In this document: positions 22,801 through 31,000 of the stretch, in pieces
Position numbering within the stretch: the stretch's first letter is position 1
Layout: every line of letters begins with the position of its first letter
From: Galbula dea
Taxonomy: Eukaryota > Chordata > Aves > Piciformes > Galbulidae
DNA length: 64,000 nt
NCBI GenBank assembly: GCA_013399015.1
Contig: VWZX01010538.1
Location: forward strand, 868,001 to 932,000
Direction of reading: 5' to 3'
Made by a program: the position numbers and the translations under genes
Notes under the pieces: model-generated
Databases searched by the model: none
Told to the model about the DNA's origin: nothing
Seen by the model: the letters and a program-made list of their open reading frames with translations, nothing else

Positions 22801-25446
22801 GAAGTGTTTCTAAGTAATATAAATAAATTTAATATAAATAAATAATAAATAAATAAATAATTAAATTTAATATAAATAAAATTTTGTTCCATGTGGATTT
22901 TTCACCAGTTTATACTGGACTTAAATTCCAACATGTAACTGGTTGCAAAATCAAGAACATTTAAGACTTTTTCTGCAGAACAGATAGAAGCAGATAGCTG
23001 CGTGCCCATCATGAAACTCCTACCAGTCTCAGAACTATTGATTTTTATGGTACTGTGGAAATTGTAACTCTGCAGATGAGTAAGGAAGACTGGCTTCAGA
23101 GCATCTTTCCAGTTTCCATGACTAATCATTGCTAAGTAGAAATAGGTCTAATACTTTTCCTATCTAGAGAAAACTTGTTGAAGTGTAGGCATTACCTTAC
23201 CAGAATGGTTTATTATTTGCTTGGAATGGTATCTTCCCAAGACAAGGGTGAGCATAGGAGACAACCTAACAAGTGGTTCCTCTTACAAAGATTACAGCAG
23301 GGTATTCTCTCTACATGCTCCCCAGTCCTAAACTATTTGATTTGGCATGTGACCACTCTACCATGAAAGAGAAACTGGGACTTTAATGCATTTCCTGTGA
23401 GTCCCCAAGAGCATTATTCCAAGTGCAGGTTGCCCGTCCTCTGGAGAGTAACACAAAGGAGGAAAGAAAGCTAAAAAGCTTCCCAGAGAGAACCGTCCCT
23501 CCTAGAGGCAGGGACACCTTTTTCTCTGAGAGTGGAAAAGAATCAGAAGCAGTAGAGTGGAGATCTGGAGTTTTAGGAAGGGGAAGCACTTGGATTGCCA
23601 GGGTGAAGGTTAGGGTTGAAATTTGAATATGAGGCTAGAAAGGAGATTTATGGAACTTAAGGCTAAAAGTTCTTATGGACAAGTGGATTGGATGCAGGAA
23701 GAGGTTTTGGGTGGACCGAAGTAGGAGATGCATGCATGGGGACAGAGAGGGAAGACTTGAGGTTGCTATCCAGAATTTTGGTGCATGGAGTACCCCCCAT
23801 GCTTCTACTAAAAGATGGGCTGTTGCTGTGTTGCTGTTGTTGAATATACCCCTGGTATTTACTACTGTTCTTATAATTTGTACTGAAAAGAAGTTTTAAG
23901 TATTCATTGATCAGTAGATTAGCAAATTTTATTTCTACTTTATGTGCAAGTAAAATGAATAAAAAGCCACTGCCTCAGCACATGTTCTCAAGTCAAATAA
24001 TGGGTTAGGCTCTTTGTATTTCTAAAGACAGGCATGGAGTATAAAAGCAAACTGTTCAGAAAATCTTATTTAGATATACTTTAATATTAATAACCCATGC
24101 TTTATATAGATACCTGTCTTGTAAGAGAAAACAGTTTGTGTAAAAGGTGCTAATTAAGTTATGGTCCTGAATTAATTTTCATGATGTTAAATAGGCCCAG
24201 TTGTTGGAGAATTTCCATGCCAAAATGATGTGAACCTGGCACCAGCACCACCACTACCACAGGTAAAAAGAAACAATAAAAATCCCAGGCTGTATTATTA
24301 AATATAACTTTGTAGGGAGAAGCAAACTTTTTGAAATTCATGCCATTGTGGGGCTGACTTTTAGCTGTCTTCTGCATGCACTGTCATCCTCAATAACAAC
24401 AGGGATTTTTCCTGATTGTTTTATTTTTCTTTTTAACACTCTCCTCTTAACCTTTGTTCCTGCCATTGACTAGAAAGCTCATAGTAGTAGTTGACTACCC
24501 AAACAACCAACAACATTACCAACTATCTGTTCATTATCTTCAGCATAAAATATGAATGCACATTCCTGTCAATGTGTTACCTGTGGAGGAAGAAATTTGA
24601 CAAATTCTATTCGTGCAAATATTACAGATTTCACTGTGTGGTCAGATATGATGGCACTGGGCCCTTACTGGACCTTAAATGCTTTTTGTTGGAAAAGGAT
24701 GGTAGTGTTTGTCTCAACAGATAATTAACTTTTCACAGTGCGGTAGCAGATCTGTGTTCTTTTACAGCCCTTAGAGGAGAAATAGTCGCTGTGGGTAGAA
24801 ACTTCTTTATGAATTCTATGTGGATATATTGGCCATTATGACTGAAGTATTACAAAATTACTTTGTTAATGCAACTGAAAATAATAGTGAATTAAATTAT
24901 CATTGCATTTATGATCTTCCCTCTGATACTCAAATGATAGGTGGAGTGCTCTAAAGTAGAATTTGTAAATGAAAAGTTAAGCTCTGCATTTACTAAAGTT
25001 CCTGCTATTGCTAGTAATACAATTACTGCATTGTGGCTGCTGTTTTAAATTATCTAGAGTGAATACAAAGCCATTTATTTCATAAGAAATAACTTATGTT
25101 AAGTATTAAGTATTTTGGGGGAATCTTGTAATAATGAAGTGTCAATTACTAGTATTTCAGCAAAGAGCAAGAGAGATGTGTTTGTATGTAGCTGTTGTGC
25201 AAATTAAAAGCAAGGGATTTCTCGTATTTCAGCAAAGAGCAAGAGAGATGTGTTTGTATGTAGCTGTTGTGCAAATTAGAAGCAAGGGATTTCTCACTTT
25301 ACTCATTAAAGATACTGAGCAGTCTTTTTCTTGCATACACTTCTTTGCAGCCAAGTGTGATTGAAAATATGACAGAGTTCAAGCGCAGTCTGCCGCTCTT
25401 TCCACTCGTGAAACCACATATCAATTTCATGGCTGCAAAACTGTGA
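1777..25446 (+). CDS. IDE: Insulin-degrading enzyme (insulysin), 3' half of gene, 12 exons plus one alternative exon
   Basis: IDE is an M16A zinc metallopeptidase that degrades insulin, amyloid-beta, glucagon and other small peptides inside a closed two-half chamber. Joining 1777-1859, 6042-6186 (or 6682-6826), 8899-9009, 10997-11117, 12803-12894, 13390-13501, 15129-15296, 17923-18195, 20413-20474, 22133-22205, 24195-24262 and 25351-25446 gives 467 codons plus a stop, with no frameshift. The count matches human residues 553-1019 exactly. This is the end of domain 2 and all of domains 3 and 4, the C-terminal half that binds substrate. The HxxEH zinc site lies upstream of the window. Visible landmarks are Arg824 and Tyr831 (substrate-contacting), Cys812/Cys819, Cys966/Cys974, the SlyX motif EKPPHY and a C-terminal AKL peroxisome signal. 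Recognition rests on near-identity to the known vertebrate protein. The gene is partial only because of the left edge of the window. Confidence 0.97.
3088..3147 (+). repeat. G/T-only low-complexity tract ending in 16 consecutive G
   Basis: Repeated GGTT/GGTTT units run directly into an uninterrupted G run at 3132-3147. Tracts of this kind can form quadruplexes and are prone to length errors, so the exact run length is uncertain. Confidence 0.9.
3286..3374 (-). mobile_element. CR1 LINE 3'-end fragment
   Basis: The + strand reads like the reverse complement of a CR1 tail: a tcatacaattatagaatgg start, then ggttggaggggacc and the cctcctgcaaccagg block. Only the 3' terminal ~90 nt remain, as expected for 5'-truncated CR1 insertions. 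The element points to the - strand. Confidence 0.85.
4793..4828 (+). repeat. Poly-T run, 36 nt
   Basis: Uninterrupted T run inside IDE intron 14. It may be the A-tail of a minus-strand retroposition, but no element body is recognisable beside it. Its length is probably variable. Confidence 0.9.
6042..6186 (+). CDS. IDE: IDE exon 15a (canonical isoform), residues 581-628
   Basis: A 145-nt exon with acceptor ttttcttccag and donor gtaagt. It completes Ser580 and encodes 48 residues beginning [20 protein letters not shown] and ending TIYGMY, the canonical vertebrate sequence. It shares length, entry phase and exit phase with exon 15b at 6682-6826. Splicing to exon 16 restores LSVKGYND. Confidence 0.96.
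6682..6826 (+). CDS. IDE: IDE exon 15b (alternative, mutually exclusive with 15a)
   Basis: A 145-nt exon with acceptor ctttttgttag and donor gtaagt. It completes Ser580 and encodes 48 residues starting RYIYADPLHCNMTYLFIRLL and ending GMNAIL. By my count 24 of 48 positions equal exon 15a, so the two arose by tandem exon duplication. It matches the IDE-15b isoform reported in mammals, whose product is less active on insulin and amyloid-beta. Both exons together add 290 nt and break the frame, so only one can be used in a productive mRNA. Confidence 0.93.
6827..8898 (+). other. IDE: IDE intron 15 (after 15b)
   Basis: AT-rich intron with a short poly-A run near 7659-7674. I see no mobile element or exon. 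It ends with the acceptor cttttcccatag. Confidence 0.8.
8899..9009 (+). CDS. IDE: IDE coding exon 16 (residues 629-665)
   Basis: A 111-nt, phase 0-0 exon encoding LSVKGYNDKQ through RFEIIKEA (37 codons), with donor gtaagc. It joins either exon 15a or 15b in frame. The reading HILLKKI differs from human PILLKKI at one site. Confidence 0.96.
9010..10996 (+). other. IDE: IDE intron 16
   Basis: A 2.0-kb intron with a 24-T run at 10068-10091. I recognise no repeat family and no coding sequence. Acceptor tattttgttttag. Confidence 0.8.
10997..11117 (+). CDS. IDE: IDE coding exon 17 (residues 666-705)
   Basis: A 121-nt exon encoding [20 protein letters not shown] and [20 protein letters not shown]. 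It ends in phase 1 with the G of Asp706 and has donor gtaatg. This segment is essentially unchanged from mammals. Confidence 0.96.
11118..12802 (+). other. IDE: IDE intron 17
   Basis: A 1.7-kb intron that contains a minus-strand, RTE-like LINE fragment (about 11560-12205). That stretch is clearly richer in G+C and CpG than the intron around it. The flanks are AT-rich without other features. Confidence 0.85.
11560..12205 (-). mobile_element. RTE-like non-LTR retrotransposon, 3' part of ORF2 (decayed)
   Basis: Read on the - strand, 12198-11925 stays open and encodes the region just after the reverse transcriptase fingers and palm: LLYGSESWVIYRHHLRLLE, then FHQRCLRTIL, LLRTQLRWAGHVSRM and LLYGELATG. 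One frameshift near 11925 moves the frame. The rest, to about 11650, continues open with a basic stretch, a WSTLASKREAWRHTIYN segment and a terminal CxxC-type motif (CSFCNRSCPSRIG), followed by a short catgatgatgac tail. This architecture resembles the RTE/BovB-type C-terminus and not CR1. The 5' end is truncated near 12205. The clade assignment is from memory; AviRTE is one possibility. Confidence 0.8.
12803..12894 (+). CDS. IDE: IDE coding exon 18 (residues 707-736)
   Basis: A 92-nt exon with acceptor tctattccag. It completes Asp706 and encodes VTLPRLKAFIAQLLSRLHIE and ALLHGNITKQ. The donor is the weak gttggt; a closer match to consensus, gtatga, lies four bases downstream but would shift the frame. 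Ala replaces the human Pro in FIPQLL. Confidence 0.95.
12895..13389 (+). other. IDE: IDE intron 18
   Basis: A 495-nt AT-rich intron with no recognisable feature apart from its splice signals (donor gttggt, acceptor ttttcttttccag). Confidence 0.85.
13390..13501 (+). CDS. IDE: IDE coding exon 19 (residues 737-773)
   Basis: A 112-nt exon encoding AALGIMQMVEDTLIEHAHTK and PLLPSQLVRYREVQLPD. It ends with the A of Arg774 and has donor gtaagt. Identical in pattern to the mammalian exon. Confidence 0.96.
13745..13815 (+). mobile_element. CR1 3'-end fragment
   Basis: The gatgatctttgaggtccattccaacctaaac-type tail with ctattctgtaattcaat is the CR1 3' terminus in sense orientation. Only about 70 nt are present. 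Confidence 0.85.
13840..14032. repeat. Minisatellite, four copies of a 47-bp unit
   Basis: Copies start at 13840, 13887, 13934 and 13980 (47, 47, 46 and 47 nt), each beginning aataagagcc and ending ttg. A partial fifth copy, aataag, follows at 14027-14032. Copies differ by a few substitutions and one deletion. The array directly follows a CR1 tail. Confidence 0.95.
14108..14400 (-). mobile_element. CR1 LINE 3' part (CR1-J-like)
   Basis: About 290 nt of CR1 read in reverse: the tcatagaat start, then ggttggaaaagatctctgag, the caccactaaaccatgtcccc and cacatctacac blocks, the aacacttccagggatg block and the cctcttgtcctgtcacttgttac end. It is moderately diverged. Confidence 0.9.
14608..14880 (-). 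mobile_element. CR1 LINE 3' part, second copy
   Basis: It has the same block order as the copy at 14108-14400: gattggaaaaatctctaag, aaaccatgcc, cacatctacacg, aacacctccatccctgg, the ctaatatccaacctgaaact block and the cctcttgtcctat end. The body is independently diverged, so this is a separate insertion and not a recent duplication. Confidence 0.88.
15129..15296 (+). CDS. IDE: IDE coding exon 20 (residues 775-829)
   Basis: A 168-nt exon encoding GWFVYQQRNEVHNNCGIEIY, then [20 protein letters not shown] and ISEPCFNTLRTKEQL. It carries Cys812, Cys819 and Arg824 of the human numbering. Arg824 contacts substrate in the closed enzyme. The exon enters by completing Arg774 and ends with the G of Gly830. 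Donor gtaagt. Confidence 0.96.
   Translation, partial: EAGLYINREMKFITIVALKYITRQTCRALLRICFWSSFVKLSQSHASILCVPRNN
15930..17650 (+). mobile_element. Old, decayed CR1-like LINE (ORF2 remnants)
   Basis: Scattered blocks follow the CR1 ORF2 order. An endonuclease-type block lies near 15999-16042 (catggggattttaactacctaggtatctgctg). A block resembling the reverse transcriptase entry is near 16620-16660. A segment at 17015-17045 matches the F-A-D-D-T-K-L-G region (gataatactaagctgggaga). A tactatatccagttttga block lies near 17357 and a ttgttcagataaggaaaagctga block near 17480. Many indels and stops are present. Limits are approximate. Confidence 0.7.
16399..16497. repeat. A/C-rich low-complexity tract
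   Basis: The tract consists almost entirely of A and C on the + strand, in irregular CCAAA, CCAAAC and AAAAACC units, with very little G or T. Similar tracts occur at 22616-22657, 43113-43167 and 45369-45408; mirror G/T tracts are at 3088-3147 and 20694-20794. Confidence 0.9.
17923..18195 (+). CDS. IDE: IDE coding exon 21 (residues 831-920)
   Basis: The longest IDE exon in the window: 273 nt, 90 full codons. It begins [20 protein letters not shown] with Tyr831, a substrate-contacting residue, and contains the SlyX motif EKPPHY and [20 protein letters not shown]. It ends QQYNFDR plus the G of Asp921. The stretch AFLKTMEKCIQDM differs from human AFLITMEKSIEDM at three positions, adding a cysteine. 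Donor gtaaga. Confidence 0.96.
18196..20412 (+). other. IDE: IDE intron 21
   Basis: A 2.2-kb AT-rich intron. I see no recognisable mobile element or exon in it. Acceptor tattgttgtgcag. Confidence 0.8.
20413..20474 (+). CDS. IDE: IDE coding exon 22 (residues 922-941)
   Basis: A 62-nt exon that completes Asp921 and encodes NIEVAYLKTLTKEDIIQFYK. Donor gtaagt. Human has NTEVAYLKTLTKEDIIKFYK, two conservative differences. Confidence 0.95.
20694..20794. repeat. T/G-rich low-complexity tract
   Basis: About 100 nt that are almost purely T and G on the + strand, in irregular GGTTTT and TGTGG units. It is the strand complement in style to the A/C tracts elsewhere in the window. Confidence 0.9.
21127..21151. 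repeat. G12 run facing a C6 run (possible hairpin)
   Basis: Twelve G, a seven-base spacer tgtctct and six C. The G and C runs can pair as a short hairpin, or the G run can form part of a quadruplex. It is intronic and of unknown effect. Confidence 0.85.
22133..22205 (+). CDS. IDE: IDE coding exon 23 (residues 942-965)
   Basis: A 73-nt exon encoding VLLAIDAPRRHKVSVHVLAR and EMDS, ending with the T of Cys966. Donor gtaagt. The human exon starts EMLAVDAPRRHK, so the first residues are the most changed part of the C-terminal half. Confidence 0.95.
22206..24194 (+). other. IDE: IDE intron 23
   Basis: A 2.0-kb intron. It includes an A/C tract near 22616-22657, a TAAA-type simple repeat at 22815-22881, and a purine-rich, somewhat more G+C-rich block at about 23390-23860 of unknown origin. 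Acceptor tgatgttaaatag has a poor polypyrimidine tract. Confidence 0.8.
22815..22881. repeat. (TAAA)n-type simple repeat
   Basis: Repeated ataaata and aatttaatataaata units. The phrase aatttaatataaataaa occurs twice, flanking the purest part of the array. Confidence 0.9.
24195..24262 (+). CDS. IDE: IDE coding exon 24 (residues 967-988)
   Basis: A 68-nt exon that completes Cys966 and encodes PVVGEFPCQNDVNLAPAPPL and PQ. It contains Cys974. The proline-rich loop after Asn is the least conserved part (human reads NLSQAPALPQ). Donor gtaaaa is moderately weak. Confidence 0.95.
24263..25350 (+). other. IDE: IDE intron 24
   Basis: A 1.1-kb AT-rich intron. Its main feature is a nearly perfect 72-bp tandem duplication at 25152-25295, ending 55 nt before the last exon. 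Acceptor cacttctttgcag. Confidence 0.88.
25152..25295. repeat. Tandem duplication, two 72-bp copies
   Basis: Copies 25152-25223 and 25224-25295 both start gtatttcagcaaagagcaag and end gggatttctc. By eye they differ at a single base (aaaag versus agaag). Each copy begins with a splice-acceptor-like tatttcag. The near-identity implies a recent duplication. Confidence 0.96.
25351..25446 (+). CDS. IDE: IDE terminal coding exon 25 (residues 989-1019) and stop
   Basis: It encodes PSVIENMTEFKRSLPLFPLV and KPHINFMAAKL, then tga at 25444-25446. The last three residues AKL form a type 1 peroxisome targeting signal, conserved in vertebrate IDE. Confidence 0.96.
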   Translation, partial: PSVIENMTEFKRSLPLFPLVKPHINFMAAKL

Positions 25447-25697
25447 AGAACCCCAATGGATGAAGAAATGCAAATGATCAGTACTGACATGGTTTCAGGG
25501 GACTTCATGATGAACAAAATAATTAAAGATCAGTAGGATAAATGGTTTTGTCCGTTATGAAAGTCCCAAATTCCTTCTTGGTCCATTTGACATTAGCTGT
25601 GTGTTAGGGATAGAGAGTATATAAAAACCAGTTGTGGTCATGTGTCATTTATATTACAGACAACCTGTTGAAAACCAAAATCAACTGAAACAATAAT

Positions 25698-25703
25698 AAT
25701 AAA
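25698..25703 (+). terminator. IDE: Candidate proximal IDE polyadenylation signal (AATAAA)
   Basis: AATAAA within caataataataaaaaac, about 250 nt after the IDE stop. It is a canonical hexamer, but downstream GU content is modest. Confidence 0.4.
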
Positions 25704-27982
25704 AAACTTGTAGATGCAGTATATTTTTCAAACAGTATATCCCTTCAAATTTTCATTTTGATAAAATAACCCTCCAGAGTAAACACAATTGCTTGAAATA
25801 TCCTTGTTAGTCCTGAAAAAAAAATGTTTAGTATCCCAATAATTATCTTACTGGGTGCTGGAAGGGATAAGAAAAGTAGGTCCTTTTTGGGATGGGGTCA
25901 GGTTTTTTTTTTCCCCAAATAGAGACTCTTACATTTTTTTGAAGTGACCTCTTGAATGATACTTTTTTTAATTGATCCTTAATGCAACCAACATATTTTC
26001 TATTTAAGTTTTATGAAGACCAGTGGGGAGAAGAAAGGAAATTTGACAACACTGTAGTAAATGAGAGTTGTCTTAGTGAGAATGATTGAAGATATGGGCA
26101 TGATTTTAATCTTTCTATAGAAATATGGGGACATTTTATATTAAAACTAGTAAAATGCTGGAAACACTTTAATAATGCATCTTACTTTTGTTATCAAAAT
26201 ATTGTCCCAGTTTCTCAATACTGTCAACATCGTATTCAGTTTTCAGTGTTACTGTGAATTGTTTCCATTTGGTATATTAAATACTTCATTTGATGTAATT
26301 TTTTGTTTTATCTGAGCATGTACTGATGGAGAACTCAGTCTGGTTTGCCTCATTTGTTATGCTAGGTCTCAGTACAGAGGAGTACTTACTAGTTCAAATA
26401 ACTTTAAGCATGCAATAGTTCTTGACTCAAGAACAGGTGCATGTCAAATATGGGCCCTGTAATGAATCGGATACATCATTCTTCTGATACATGTGTGTAG
26501 GTCCTTCTCATCCTTCAGGAAGGCATTTGGGACAGTGCAGTACTAGGTGTGCAGTACTGCTAAAGCACAAGGTGTGGTTCAGGTTACATCACAAAATGTT
26601 TGTTCCTACTTCTTTTAAGAATGCTGCACAAAACCCAGAAGGATCAAGAATTACACTGAAATACAATATATGTATTCCATAATGTAGTGAAATGGTAAAC
26701 AGATATATGGTGTCTGATCTTCACCAAGCTTACTGACTTCTGGTTTTGTGCTTGGAACAGACCCCAAATAGAAAAAGGTAAGGGAGCATCTTACTAAGTT
26801 CTTCTACCTGTTTAATGCATAAAATTGATTGTAATTATTCAGACAGGATAGAGCATGCAGAGTTCTGAAGATAGAAAACCTGCTCAACCAGGGGTGTTAC
26901 AGAGACTTTGCTTATTAAAAGAATCTGAAACTACAGCCCAGATGCGACACGTGTTGTCATATGTCAGAATTCTGGTGTATTCAGTAGGGCTTTTCTGTCA
27001 TTAAATCAGTGTTCTTTCTTACACTGTCTTTGAAGCCAAATTAAATGAATGCTTGACAGGATAAGGGCCTTAAACTGTGTTTATCTGAGAGTTTCTTCTA
27101 ACTGAATAAGCACAGTGTATTTGAAAGTTGTTTTAAAGGTTAATAGTACACATTTCAACATCTTTTTAATAAATTTGCTGATAGTTGGTGATGTAACCTG
27201 TTGCCAGAGAAGGCCACTAGCAGGTTTTTTGTAGCCTGAGGAGAAAAAAACCCAAACATTATAAACAAAACCAGTAAAGGTTTTTACTTAACGTTTTGGT
27301 AAAAATGTTTACCACATTTTTCATGGATCCTTCAGATAAAATGAGTGGTTTACCCTCTTGCATTTAGCTTTTGTTTATAGTTTTCTTTAGTATATTTGTA
27401 TTATATATATTAAAATTTTTGACAACATATTATAAAAATATATATTTTGGGATTTAGTATTTAAACATACCACTCTTACGGTGAATAAAATGAAATGGTT
27501 TCTCTCATGTTTAAAATTAAATATATATTCATGGAAGTACTAACTTGTATAAATTAATTGGAATAGCAGTGTATTTAACACAAACTCACAAATCGTGTTT
27601 TCCAGAGGAAAAAATGTAGAATTTCAAAGTTCTATGACTGGATGTGGAAACATATGTAGTTTTCCAGCAACTCTTAATTGCTGTTAAGTGTTCTCCAGCA
27701 TTTTACAGTTTCTGAGTTTGATATAGCAGTAAATTTTGATAAACTCAGGCATACTAAATGGGTTCATTTTAATGGATCCAAAGCTGCAGTGTCTACAAGC
27801 AATAAAAAACTACCTAGAATACACTGTAATTCAATTTTAGTGCTTGTTAATTAGTTTATGTAAGAAACCATAAATTATTATTACCTAACTGTAATTTTTG
27901 CAAGTGCTATTTTAAGCAGTTGATGTGGAATTGGGTGCATGACACAGCCAGTATGACAGAGTGCTAGAGTTATTCTGTTTAC

Positions 27983-27988
27983 AATAAA
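27983..27988 (+). terminator. IDE: Candidate distal IDE polyadenylation signal (AATAAA)
   Basis: A canonical hexamer in tttacaataaacaatctg, followed within 30-60 nt by tgtttggag and U-rich sequence, as expected of a cleavage site near 28005-28010. Confidence 0.55.
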
Positions 27989-28009
27989 CAATCTGAATTT
28001 AATGTTTGG

Positions 28010-31000
28010 AGTTCTTAATTTGTTTCATTTAAATTTTTTTCATACTGGTAATGTTACAGCCATCAGTCTGTGCATGGTTTTTATGTTATAGTAATTGTAA
28101 TTTCCTGCTATGCAGTTGCTTGGTCTAGTTAGACTGAATAGCTGGAGAAGTGTTCCTAGTGATAACTAGGGAAGTTTTAGAGGACTTCCCCATGTGGAAG
28201 TCACACCTTTTAAGTGGATCCACCTCTATTGCTCTCAAGGAGTATATGAAGACTTCATAACATAAAGGTAGAAATATTTGCACAAGACAGGATCTTAATT
28301 ATCAAATCTGAAATTGTAAATTGAGAGCATCATTGCAGTCAGATTGAATCATGCCTACTGCAGTTTTACAGTGTTGATTCTGAGAGATTACTTTCCCTGG
28401 TAATTTTCTTTGTTCTGTGCACACTAAAAGATTACCTTTGGAAAGATTAACGAGTGTGATTGTTACAACAGTAAATAGTGTCAGTTCCAAATTCTGAGAA
28501 TGTAAAGGCAGGGTAAGAGTCACTTCTGCTCTTCTAATGACCATTACCAGCATTAAAAGAAACAGGTTTTGTCCTTGGCATTGAGAAGAGTGGTTGGTAC
28601 TCTCAGCAGAGAAATAAAATGCCTGCAGCCCACCTGTAAAATTAATTTGTCCACAACATGAGGGCTCTCTTTTTCAACTCCTAGTCATTAGGGATTAAAT
28701 CTTGACTCAGTGGCTTTATTATCTTTTGCAAAAATCAAGGTATCCGAATATACTTTTGCCATTACTGCCAGCCATAAAGCAGTTCTTGAGCTTTTTCAGA
28801 ATGTTGGTTTAAGTGCTTGGATGTGAACAGCCTTTATTGATAGTGTGTTCCACAGTGTAACCATCAGGTGTGGAGAAATCACTGCACACCTTTTTAACTT
28901 TAGTTAGTATTTTCTAGCTCTTGTTTTAACACAAGGTCAGCAGAATTTTAGTTCACCTTCTCTCTACCATTTAACTGCTTAGTATGCTTTTGCTATAGGT
29001 CCTCTGTAAAGTGAAAAATCATTATCTTCTACATCTTTCTTCTTATTTTTGCAATTGCTGACCATTGAATTGATACCACCTAAGTCCTTCCCTTGAGCTG
29101 ATCCCTAATTTGATACTCAAATCCAACTCTGAAATACTTTGTTTTGAAATCAGTTTTTAATATTGCTGCTGCATGCTACACCCACAGTGATGTTACAAAG
29201 GCATAAGAGATCAGAAACTCAGGCACCTTTCTTACCTTTTATGTATTTTCAAGAGAAGCCTGGCCTATGTCAAGTCTGCTGAAAGGCTTTTATTTGAAAC
29301 ATTTCAGTCTATTTACCATTCAAGGAGTACACAGTATGTGCTGTGGAATGTAACAGTAATAGTATGTGAAATCTGAATTACAGTTCAAGGGAAAAAAGTG
29401 TGAGGCCAAAGGCCCAGCAGAAAGAGAAATGTCACAATTAAACCAACTTATTTGAACTCAAACTTCTTAACAAAATTTAAGATTGAAAATATTTATGGCT
29501 TCTTAAATTAATATTCTAAGCCACCTTATGGCTGTTAGCTAGACGTGCAACACTAAAGGATGGAAACGCCACACTGCTGAGCATTTGCTGCTGTTAACTT
29601 TTAGGACTCTGTCTTTAGTGATGCAGTGCAAAGTTCTGAATTAAATTTCTTGACTGTGCAGTGGATGAGGGAAGATACGCAGCTCCACATGGACTTCAGG
29701 TCAGTGAGGAAGTGTGACTAGGCTCAGCCAGCAGGAGACTCTAGTGAGAGGCATCCAAGTTGAAATTCTAGATCTTTCTTAGGATTCACCATCACCTTGT
29801 TGTGTTAGATGTGCTTCCTTCTGCTTCAGATTTCCATTACAGCTTTTCACTGCCTGCTCAGTTTCCTTTTCAAGAATGGGAGCAGGGAATTGTACTTTTC
29901 TAGTGATGTAATCTTTTCACTGGAACTGTAGCTGGAACTCAGGACCTCTTCTGGCCCTCCCCTCCACCTGTACACAGAACTGGGTGTCCTGCTGTACATG
30001 TAGGCTCATACATGCACATATTCTGGTGGTGAATACTTAACCATGCAAAATTAGAGGAAGTTCAGTGGAAGGGACATTATTAACCTCCTGGGAAGTGGGA
30101 AAAATAGGCTAGAGAAAATTCTAATGTAAGTTGGACATGAAGTTGATTTTTCAGTAACTTGAAGTAACCACTGAGTGTGGCATAGAAGAACATGCTTTTT
30201 ATATGAAGTCTGTTGTAAAGGATGAACTTCTGTGATGAGAGAGTAGATGACCTGCTTGTGAATTTCAGGGAGATGGAGGGGATCAGTACTAATGCATTTT
30301 ATGTGGCTAAGGCTGAGTCATTTCAGGGCATGCACAGAAGTGATATTCTGGGATATCAAATGTAGAAAATAGAGCTGTGTACAAATGTTAGTGAAAGCTG
30401 AGACTGGGCTTTGAAGATCTGGATTTTGAATGTGATGCGTTTTAGTGGACAGAGGGCTTAAAAATTGGCTGAATAGAAGTGGTGCACTTGTAAAGTCGTA
30501 TTGGAACTGGTTTAAAACACCAGAAATATGTAAGCATTTCACAGAAATAGTGCTCAAAAATGCTTCCCTTGGTATTTTTCAAACTTTCCAACTTGCTTTG
30601 TAATGAAGTAAGTTTAGCAGGACAAGTTTCAACCCAAATGATGATTTTCACATGTGTATAAAAGCCAGGGAATTTCACAACAGATTAGTGCCCATCAGTA
30701 CTCTGGAGTCAGTAAAGTCAGTATAACTTTTAGCCTGCTAGTACTTTAGTACTTGTGTATTCCAAGCCTTCAGCAGTACTGTGGAGGGTGGAAATGTGTT
30801 TTTTACGACTGCTTACTGCAAGGGAGGTTCTGTGTTTTGACTGAGATATCAGTATCATTCACTGCCACGTTGATGGTGAAGCTTCAGGAACCTAAAAAAC
30901 CCCAATCTATGCGGAATATTCTCCTGTTCAGATTTGGTTAATATTCATTTCCAGATAAAACTGTAGGAAGAGAAAGTAATTGTGACAATTCTGCAGCCTT

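Larger units (their letters stand above)
25447..28008 (+). other. IDE: IDE 3' untranslated region (inferred)
   Basis: About 2.5 kb of AT-rich sequence follows the stop. The likely distal end is set by the polyadenylation signal at 27983-27988, whose downstream sequence is U/GU-rich; the length resembles the long human IDE 3' UTR. An earlier signal at 25698-25703 would give a short UTR of about 0.28 kb, and another aataaa lies at 27484-27489. Which site is used cannot be decided from sequence alone. Confidence 0.6.
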
